From: Ectocarpus siliculosus
Taxonomy: Eukaryota; Sar; Phaeophyceae; Ectocarpales; Ectocarpaceae
Direction: 5' to 3'
Length of the DNA: 14,429 nucleotides
Assembly (NCBI GenBank): GCA_000310025.1
Contig: FN649729.1
Coordinates: 3,349,997-3,364,425, forward strand
Part shown: one piece after another, positions 8,266-14,429 of the stretch
How positions within the stretch are numbered: the first letter of the stretch is position 1
Layout of the letters: each line of letters begins with the position of its first letter
Notes under the pieces: model-generated
What the model was told of the DNA's origin: nothing
Databases searched by the model: none
The model's input: only the letters and a program-made list of their open reading frames with translations
Made by a program: the position numbers and the translations under genes

Positions 8266-11200
8266 CTGCCCTCGCGCAGAGGAACAAGAGGTCGAAACGT
8301 GAAAGGATGTCCGAGAGAAGGGCGGGCTGAGCTGTTCGACAGCGGGTGCCAGCAAAAACTGCCGTGTAGAGAAGGGCTTGCTGTCGTTGGGTATGTGGCC
8401 ACAGGCTTACCTAGGTGATATATGGACACGACGTGAACAACACTGACACCAACATCGCCAACGACAACCACGATAGCAGCGTCACCCCCATCACCTCACA
8501 AGTACTACCAGCGCCCGGACCAACATAGCCAACAAAAACGAACCTAACAACAATACCAGCCAAACCAACAACAAGATCATTAGGCGGGTTTAGGTCCGGC
8601 CCTTCTTTTGGGTGGCCCGCACGCCCCCGTTCCCTTCATTCACTTCGGGAGGTTTTCCGTTGCCGGGATGAACGGGTTGGGGTAGTTTGGGAATTCGGGG
8701 GGAAACAGTTTGGGGGGTTTTTCAGGAACCAGGGTAACGGTCCCCGGGAATGAAGGGAGCAGGTTCCCCACTGCCACGTTGGTGTACAGGTTTTTGTTGG
8801 GGTAGACCAAGGGGGGGCCCAAGGGGAGGGATTTCCCGTCCCGGCTCAATTCGGTGGAAAGGGGTTTTTTTCCGGGGGGGGGGGGGGGGCAGCAGAGAAA
8901 TTACACAGTGGGAAGGTAGGCGGACAGGAGGGTTGAATGAGCTCGTCGTGCGTGTGGTGACTGCGACTCCGCGGGGAAGTCGCCCAACATATACTCCCGA
9001 GTACCTGGTACATGCCTACAACCCGCCGCACGTACGGTAGCAACACGCACCACAGCAGCAAAGAAACGAATGCTCACCATCTCAGCAGGTCCCAATCCAT
9101 CACCACGTCCCACGAGAACTGGTACAGCGTGGCGAACACGAAGCAGAAGACCCACACCCAGCTGCTCTTCATCTGCGGCTGGAAGGTGCCGAACAGCGAC
9201 ACCGACATGGCCGTCGCGTACTTGAGCGCGTTCCCCAGGTGCGGCCACCTGTGAAAGCCAAGTGTTGAGGAGATAAAATGTGCCGGTGTCGGCGGTATAC
9301 AGTTATGAAAAAAGGGCTTCGGGGTTAGGGTCTTTTAACAAGGGGCTTGGGGCGAGCGCGTTACCTCAGCACTCTCGGTTAGCCGCAGCTGTGGGCAAAG
9401 CCCGCACACCAAGCACCTCTCATGCCATGGCCTCTGTCCTGGCGTGACTATGTTGAGATGGCTGAAGGAGGACGACCGAGAAAAGGAAACCCTCCAACCT
9501 GAGAGAGCTCATCCGATCGGGGGCCACACAGATTGACTCCTCTGCGGCGCACCGTTTGTCCGATGCGCTATGTAACGCTGACTGGGTAGTTGGTCCAGTT
9601 GGTTGGCCCATTGGGCGAACAGGAGAGTGCTTGCCGCCGCCATCTTCGAAGGGAGAAGGGTTCAGCATTGCACATTCGAACACCTTCTCCCTGGTGTATG
9701 GCGATCTCCGCGGCCAAAACGGAGGGAGACTCCTTGAAAAAAAAATCGGAGATTTCGGAGATTCCAACCGTGCGCGGTTAGTGACCTACCTCTGTCTGGT
9801 CTCGTACGATCTCCGGAGGTTCTGCTGGAAACGCCACCACAGTGGCGCAACCATCAGCAACGGCACCAGCAGGTTCTGGAACCAGGGGTCGCTGCTGATG
9901 GGATCGTTCGAGAGGTCAAGGCCGTTGCCGAGCCAGCCTCTCACGCCCGACAGGAAGTAGAGGAACGCGAAAGCCACGTCGATCAGCACCCTCACAACGC
10001 TGTTGACAGGAGGGCGGGGCGAACAGATCGACACACACAAAGAGAGGGAGGGGAGGATAGGAGGGGGTGGGGGTGGGGGTGGGGAGAAGGAAAAGGAAAA
10101 CGTTGCAGCGGGTGGGTGAAAAAACGATCGTCCGTCGACCCTGATGTCACAGCAACGCTGCGCCCTGCAGGCACCACGACGCCTAAATCACTTGTACATG
10201 TGTGTGTGGTGCACGGATACTCCCGTGTTCTTACCCAGTGCCTACGGTAAGACGCACAGGTACACCGCCGGTGCTTTGATCAACTCATTTCGGCTCTTTC
10301 CGTATCGTTTGTTGGCTGTGCCGCGGTCAGATATGTACTGCACCTGGTGCTCCTGTAACAGTAACAGTAACAGTAACAGTAACAGTAACAGCCCGAGACA
10401 CCACCTGGCCACGTCCTCCTTAACGTCTACAACTTGAGCGCGAGGGTTAGATCTACATATATATATATCTCTTGGAGGAGACTATTTCTGTACGATATCT
10501 TGTAAAATACAGAAGGAAATGCCTTTCGCGAAGACTCGTTGGTCATTATGCTCGTCGCCATGCCGAGCGTCTCCGATTATTCTTCGTTACAATCGACCGT
10601 ACCACTGCTGTCGCCGTTTCAGCATGAAAAAAACACGTCCACAGCACCACTGCATGGCGCACCAGCGACCAAGCAAGGAACACCAAATGCACCTGGTAAG
10701 GATATCGCCCACGTAGCCCTCCAGGAATCGGACCTGTCCAAAGGGCGAGATTATCGTCGTCCACAGGACTCGCAGGAGACCCTTCCGTTCGTGCCAAGGT
10801 GTCTGATACGAAGCGGGTGTTGTCCGCGTGCGACGCAACAGGCGGCGCTGGTCAGTCGCTTGGAGCGGAGAAGGGTGGTGTGATCAACAATCTCTTCGTG
10901 CCCAACTGGCTCCACCAGTCGCCACGCATCCCTGCCGGCCTCCACCCCATGTTTGAGTATCGTTTTCTGCCCCTTGCAGGGATGCCGCCACCGTTCGGGC
11001 CTCATCGACCTTACCATGACGTTCTGCACGAGACTGGTGCGGGCACCGGAAGCCGTTTCTCGGAGTGCTGTTTTCATCGCTATAGATCAGCGCTCTCTGC
11101 CTGGTTGGGGTGCTCCAACAATCCGTGGTCAGGAGGGTTAACCCTTACCCACCCCTCCTACGGTACTGACACTTTTTCGTGGGACACACGACGCACAACA

Positions 11201-12926
11201 TGCGCCAATACAGCAAAATGTCATGGTGTGTATCATGTTCACGGCACACTTCCATGGCACGTCCTTGAACGCGTGTCGCCATAGACGAGGGGAGGGGAAG
11301 GGGTGTACTCGTAGCCATGAATACCGTAATCCTTAGATCATGAAGGGGGGTGTAGTAGAAACGAATCGTATCACGGTAGGCTGAGGGCTGCGGCGCTCAC
11401 CAGGAAGCACAGCAGCATGTAGAACAGCAGCAGCAGCGGGAACGTGTGCGCGAACTGTATCGGCACCCACGTGGGGTTGAGCAGGACCCCCCTGAGGCAC
11501 TTGTAGAAGCAGATGAACGATACCAGGAAGGCGATGCTCAGGTTGCACCCGGCGTTCCACACCTTATTTGGCCCATAGAAAATCGCAAAAGACGGGGGGC
11601 GGGGAAAATAGCGCCAACAATGTTGTTAGGCATCCATCCAACCTTTTCGCTCTAGCTATTTAGCAGAAACAGACAGCGCTGGTCACAAAAAGGCTAAGAA
11701 GCAGCGTAGAGTGTATGAGGGCGGTCACATCTCGCACATAATACCACCGGACGACGGAAGGGAGGCCCGTGTCCCAACAAAACCACCTTGCTTGGAGATC
11801 ATATCACTCTTGAGTCTACTTGTACAATTCTTGAGCACTGGTTGGCCGAAAAAAACACCACACGCAACTAGAGTACAAACGATTATTTTGTTTGGACGAA
11901 GAAGATGAACAAAAGCGGGAAGGAGTCGGGATTGCCCAGACACCGCTGAGACGTGACACGGCACTCTCGATCATCCCGCAGGCCACGCAAGATAGACACC
12001 ACTCCTCAGTGCCGTTCCGCAAATCTCTGTCATATCGTATCTATGTGTAAAAGCCATTCTCTCCCCTAGCTCCAGCGCTGAAAGTCACGTCTGCCTGTGT
12101 CTGTCTCCCCTATGTCTTTTCGTCCAGGAACCGTTCTGTGTGACCACGGGTGGGAGTAAACGGTTCAACTTCTGTGAGCACTGATTTGAAGTAAAGGAAA
12201 AAACAAAAGGGGGGGGGGGGAGGGGGGTCCCGCGAACGTGGGGTAGCGAGACGCGCGACTGGCATGCTTCTTTCGTGTGCCTAGCAAGTGCTTCCGTCCG
12301 TCGCGTAACCCGACAACACTACAACACTGCTGCTGTCGGAGGGAGGCTTTCCTCTCACCTGCTCGCAAGGGTCCACGCGCGGACCCTTAGGATCCAGGGA
12401 CAGGCACCTCTCGTAGTCGATGCCGAAACGCCTCCAAACCTGGAAAAACGACAGAAAAACGACAGAAAAACGAAGTCAGAATAAGAAATCGGAACGCCCG
12501 TGGTGCGTCGAGTACCCATTTTGATAGACGACGCGTTTGGAGGTGAGGTTGGTTCGTGACCACACATGTGGCGTACACACAGACCACGTTTACACATCGC
12601 CAAGAGGGCGTGTACCTGAGATGTTTCGCCCTCAGGAGTGGTTCTTGACGAGATGTGACCAGCATGAACCACACTGCGGAAGCTGGACCGCACAATAGGC
12701 GATAGACTTGTCTATAATAGTTCAAACTCTTGCTGCCAGCACGAACAACACTGGACTCTGTTGTCACAACAATAACACAACTCCAACTCTACCCTCTCGA
12801 TCTCCCACCTCCCTCCCTCCTCCTTTCTCTGCCACTGCCACTGTCTCTCATTCTTTCTGTCTTCCATTTGTCTGTCTGTCTGTCTGTCTGTCTCTCTCAC
12901 ACTCCCCCTTCTGTCTCTGTCTCTGC

Positions 12927-12972
<46 letters not shown>

Positions 12973-14042
12973 CTCTCTGTCTCTATATCTCTATCTCTAT
13001 GCCTCTATCTCTCCTTTCCATCCCCCCACCTCACGCTCTCTCTCTCTCTTACCCAGATGTTGACCCCCCACATGTACACGAGGAGGACAAGGTTGCCTAG
13101 CCCGCGGTAGATCTTGAAGGCCGGGTCGTGCCACACGTCCTTGCCCAACGAGTCGTCCGCGATGCAGTCCCACATCGCCCACGCCTGCGATCGTTCGTTG
13201 TCATCGTTTCCGTTAGATGTTTCTGGCATTGTGTTCGTGCTTGAAATGAAACAATCCAACTTTTTTCTGGCTTTTAGCTGCCACTTTTGCTCATGCTTGA
13301 AACGAAAAGAAAAATGGACATGAAAATTGTTATCTTCCTTCGTTCTTGGCGTCTATTAATACTAATAATATGTGTTTTGTTGTTGACGTCTATTTAATAC
13401 TAATGAATAGTAGCATTTTTTTTTAGTATTGACTGCACCCAGCACCCAGCAAAACAAGAGGCAAGAGACCGATTCTTTTTTCCGCAAGACAGGCGAAAAC
13501 CGTGGGGTGAAAACAAATGTCTTTCGACTGCACATGCAGGAACATCGATGCCTGCGCATCTGCAAAAACTGGCATGTTTCGCTCTGTTCGTCGCTTTACT
13601 GTGAGGGGCGTGCTCTCAGCATTTAGACACCAGTGGGCTCAAAATCAATTCGTCCGAGGGCGCCATTGGTTCGTTTCCAACAAAAAAAAAAAAAAACGCG
13701 TTCACAGAACAGGAGAACGGTGGGCTGACTTCGGCAACCTGGAAGTGCCTTTTCAAGCACACACGAAACAATCCACCACGAGCACAAAATTGACCGGCGC
13801 CATTTTTCATTTGTCAGTCGGAGGCCTCGACGATGCACCAAGCCGACACCACAGGCACGTGGCAGTGCTGTGTACTTCTGCTTACCAGGAGCACCGTCGC
13901 GGCACCGAGGCGGTACCCGAAGTCGAAGCGCCTGTTCCCCCGGAGAGAGCTGGACGCCTTGAAGGTCAGGGCCGTCCGGGCAACGTCCACGTCGCCGTTG
14001 CAGAACAGCGACGCGTACAGGAGCTCCGCTCCCGCTAGCGTG
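7764..14042 (-). CDS. EXS-domain phosphate exporter, XPR1/PHO1/SYG1-like (5'-partial)
   Basis: This is a multi-pass membrane protein of the SPX-EXS family, whose studied members export inorganic phosphate across the plasma membrane or Golgi. Nine minus-strand exons are visible: 14042-13886, 13184-13053, 12439-12359, 11562-11401, 10802-10693, 9999-9790, 9248-9078, about 8844-8643, and 8265-7764. Family signatures in order are FKIYRGLGN then YMWGVNIWVWRRFGIDYERC, LSLDP, FLEGYVGDILTSVVRVLID, PLWWRFQQNLRRSYETRQRW, HLGNALKY, SWDVVMDWDLL, LVYPNKNLY, and RRTMWGFIRVENEHL. Exons 1 to 7 encode about 340 residues with consistent phases and no disruption. The SPX domain, which would bind inositol pyrophosphates, is not in the window, so an SPX-less EXS protein of the ERD1 type cannot be formally excluded. 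However, exon 1 resembles the linker and first membrane segment of XPR1/PHO1 proteins. The C-terminal tail is Gly/Ser-rich. Confidence 0.9.
8266..8642 (-). other. EXS intron 8
   Basis: About 375 nt from the damaged tgaatg donor to ggcag before exon 9. The left part is clean sequence without other features. Confidence 0.65.
8581..8873. other. Degraded-quality sequence block
   Basis: Base composition changes abruptly to stretched G and T runs, adjoining a run of 16 G at 8874-8889. The pattern resembles a read that deteriorates after passing a homopolymer leftwards. The exon inside still reads in frame but with many residues unlike the family. Normal sequence resumes to the left of about 8580. 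Confidence 0.7.
8643..8844 (-). CDS. EXS gene exon 8 in degraded sequence
   Basis: It encodes RDGKSLPLGPPLVYPNKNLY, then TVTLVPE, KLFPPEFPN and NPFIPATENLPK. It fits the EXS segment after DW(D/G)LL: YP followed by aromatic residues, a helix usually reading LRFxW, then a segment ending near LFRR. Here those positions read LPSFPG and NLPK. If C at 8844 is the first exon base it completes TG to Cys in phase. The 3' end should be CGAAG|gtgaatg, with bases apparently lost, so it reads as AAG TGA. Boundaries are approximate. Confidence 0.72.
9078..9248 (-). CDS. EXS gene exon 7
   Basis: 1 nt plus 56 codons plus 2 nt, between ttcacag| and AGATG|gtgagc. It encodes WPHLGNALKYATAMSVSLFG, TFQPQMKSSWVWVFCFVFAT and LYQFSWDVVMDWDLLR. 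The PHL-NA-KY and W(D)xxMDW motifs are diagnostic of EXS. The final TG must be completed by the first base of exon 8. Confidence 0.95.
9249..9789 (-). other. EXS intron 6
   Basis: A 541-nt GT-AG intron with no other feature recognised. The 115-codon frame inside it (9420-9767, minus) has no domain. Confidence 0.8.
9790..9999 (-). CDS. EXS gene exon 6
   Basis: 1 nt plus 69 codons plus 2 nt, between gtcaacag| and CAGAG|gtaggt. It encodes VVRVLIDVAFAFLYFLSGV, a loop with NDPISSDPWFQN, then LLVPLLMVAPLWWRFQQNLR and RSYETRQ. The P-WWRF-Q-LRR-ET motif is among the most conserved in the EXS family. Confidence 0.95.
10063..10084 (+). repeat. G-quadruplex-like (GGGGGT)n tract
   Basis: Four G tracts of 4 to 5 separated by single T on the plus strand. 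This is a canonical potential quadruplex with very short loops. It is non-template relative to the minus-strand gene only in its C-rich form, so the RNA would carry C, not G. Confidence 0.85.
10355..10391. repeat. (GTAACA)6 microsatellite
   Basis: Six perfect hexanucleotide copies plus one base, inside intron 5. The length suits polymorphism. Confidence 0.95.
10693..10802 (-). CDS. EXS gene exon 5
   Basis: 36 codons plus 2 nt, between gtatcag| and ACCAG|gtgcat. It encodes TPWHERKGLLRVLWTTIISP, then FGQVRFLEGYVGDILT. The terminal AG is completed by C from exon 6 to give Ser. It matches the cytosolic segment of EXS proteins ending in a (V/L)xDxLTS motif. Confidence 0.92.
10803..11400 (-). other. 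EXS intron 4
   Basis: A 598-nt GT-AG intron. I considered a short exon at about 10995-11065 and rejected it, because exons 4 and 5 already join in phase with family-like spacing. Confidence 0.8.
11401..11562 (-). CDS. EXS gene exon 4 (two membrane helices)
   Basis: 54 codons in phase 0 between aataag| and TTCCTG|gtgagc. It encodes VWNAGCNLSIAFLVSFICFY and later NPTWVPIQFAHTFPLLLLFY, MLLCFL. It has two hydrophobic helices with a Pro-containing loop, as expected after the LDP motif of EXS proteins. The acceptor is weaker than the others in this gene. Confidence 0.88.
11563..12358 (-). other. EXS intron 3
   Basis: A 796-nt intron, the longest between confirmed exons of this gene. On the plus strand it contains G12 (12209-12220) and G6 (12222-12227) separated by one A. 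No gene is seen inside it. Confidence 0.8.
12359..12439 (-). CDS. EXS gene exon 3
   Basis: 27 codons in phase 0, bounded by tttccag| and GAGCAG|gtgaga. It encodes VWRRFGIDYERCLSLDP and then KGPRVDPCEQ. It joins exon 2 to give NIWVWRRFGIDYERC, the conserved segment linking the first EXS helix to the LDP motif. It is too short to be found by ORF length alone. Confidence 0.92.
12443..12473. repeat. 11-nt tandem repeat at a splice acceptor
   Basis: GAAAAACGACA repeated 2.8 times on the plus strand. On the transcript strand it reads as U-rich blocks ending in TTTTTCCAG, three bases before exon 3, so it supplies the polypyrimidine tract of that acceptor. Confidence 0.85.
12869..12892. repeat. (TGTC)6 microsatellite
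   Basis: Six uninterrupted copies of a tetranucleotide on the plus strand, inside intron 2 of the EXS gene. Confidence 0.95.
12935..12968. repeat. (CT)17 microsatellite
   Basis: 34 nt of pure CT dinucleotide within a longer plus-strand pyrimidine tract (about 12868-13050), inside intron 2 of the EXS gene. The transcript strand reads (AG)n. Confidence 0.95.
13053..13184 (-). CDS. EXS gene exon 2
   Basis: 44 codons, phase 0 at both ends, bounded by cgcag| and ATCTGG|gtaaga. It encodes AWAMWDCIADDSLGKDVWHD and then FKIYRGLGNLVLLVYMWGVN. The YRG followed by a hydrophobic helix and WGVN is a hallmark of the EXS domain start. Confidence 0.92.
13185..13885 (-). other. EXS intron 1
   Basis: A 701-nt intron, gtaagc to gatcgcag. 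It contains A15 at 13682-13696 on the plus strand and AT-rich sequence around 13355-13420. The plus-strand open frame running through here and exon 1 is an antisense shadow. Confidence 0.8.
13886..14042 (-). CDS. EXS gene exon 1 (in window)
   Basis: It is bounded by ccacccag| and CTCCTG|gtaagc. One base completes a codon, then 52 codons: TLAGAELLYASLFCNGDVDV, then ARTALTF and ending RRFDFGYRLGAATVLL. The end is the start of a membrane segment following a basic stretch, as in the linker between SPX and EXS domains. The preceding exon must end in phase 2 and lies in or beyond the degraded right edge. Confidence 0.85.
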
Positions 14043-14085
14043 CTGGGTGGTGCGTCATCATGGAAGTCACCAAGTTGAGCACGTG

Positions 14086-14429
14086 AAGGGAAGGGGGGGG
14101 GGGGGGGGGGGGAATTGGGGGATGGGGGGGGCGCAAACCGAGGCGGGAATTGGTAAACCCGGGGGGGGGGGCGCGGGCAGGGGTTCTTCAAACCCGCCCA
14201 AAGGGGGGGGCTTTTTTCCGGGCTCCCTAAAAGGGGGTTTCTCCCCCCCCCCCCGGGGAATTTTTTTTTCCCCCCCCGGCCCTTTACCGAAAGGGGTTCC
14301 CCAAATTAAATGTTAAATGGGGGGGCCCCCCACCCCCCCCCCCCCCCCCTTTTAAAAACCCGAAAATTTTTTTTTTTTTTAAAAAAAAACACACCACCCC
14401 CTTCCCACAAAAAAGGAACCCCCCTGGTG
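14086..14429. other. Low-quality right edge
   Basis: A run of 20 G (14093-14112) is followed by more than 300 bases dominated by stretched G, C, T and A runs. No coding signal can be trusted. The upstream exons of the EXS gene, including any SPX domain, should begin in or beyond this region. Confidence 0.75.

Larger units (their letters stand above)
10000..10692 (-). other. EXS intron 5 with repeats
   Basis: A 693-nt GT-AG intron containing a GTAACA hexanucleotide repeat and a G-rich tract that becomes a C-rich pyrimidine tract in the transcript upstream of exon 6. Confidence 0.8.
12440..13052 (-). other. EXS intron 2 with microsatellites
   Basis: A 613-nt intron. Its donor-proximal 180 nt are almost entirely purine on the transcript strand because of CT/CTGT repeats on the plus strand. 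Its acceptor-proximal tract is an 11-nt tandem repeat. Confidence 0.8.

Noticed and set aside
8750-9040. 96-codon plus-strand Gly/Arg-rich frame
   Set aside because: It runs through the degraded block and the G16 run, antisense to the EXS gene.
10355-10391. CRISPR-like or operator-like iteron array
   Set aside because: It is a simple six-copy hexanucleotide without spacers, in an intron of a eukaryotic gene.
10995-11066. Short exon candidate reading LRETASGARTSLVQNVM
   Set aside because: Exon 4 joins exon 5 directly in phase and with the expected EXS spacing, so an extra exon here would break the domain.
12708-13110. Ser/Leu-rich plus-strand frames of 126-130 codons
   Set aside because: They are translations of the CT and CTGT microsatellites.
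13517-14038. 173-codon plus-strand open frame
   Set aside because: It is antisense to EXS exon 1 and intron 1. The minus strand carries the family-like sequence and splice sites, so this is a shadow.

Overview
The window reads as nuclear DNA of an intron-rich eukaryote. The coding parts are short exons (81 to 502 nt) separated by GT-AG introns mostly 370 to 800 nt long, with microsatellites and tRNA-like elements between them. There is no bacterial operon layout. Intron size, moderately GC-rich exons and protein character fit a stramenopile, perhaps a brown alga. That assignment is inference, not proof.

Right half, minus strand (14042 down to 7764): nine exons of one gene encode essentially the whole EXS domain of an SPX/EXS-type phosphate exporter (XPR1/PHO1/SYG1 family). 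Splice phases agree at every junction between exons 1 and 7 and between exons 8 and 9. The N-terminal part, where an SPX domain would lie, is off the right end behind unreadable sequence. Exon 8 lies inside a block of degraded base calls (about 8581-8873) but is still recognisable in one frame. The last exon carries a Gly/Ser-rich tail.

Left end, minus strand (2899 down to 593, continuing off the left edge): four exons of an actin-related protein, closest by eye to ARP4/BAF53. Exons 2, 3 and 4 join in matching phase. The reading frame is broken by an in-frame TGA, by homopolymer length errors and by one or more frameshifts close to the start codon. Either this copy is decaying or this part of the assembly is poor.

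Between the genes (2900-7763): about 4.9 kb with no convincing protein gene. It holds two degenerate tRNA-like elements with RNA polymerase III boxes (3658-3730 and 5357-5434), a near-perfect palindrome, short tandem duplications and T-rich stretches.

Both window ends (1 to about 60 and about 14086-14429) and 8581-8873 look like low-quality read sequence beside long G/C homopolymers. The two genes have no evident functional link: one acts in membrane phosphate export, the other belongs to a family found in nuclear chromatin remodelling complexes. I found no CRISPR array, phage, bacterial defence or other undescribed system.
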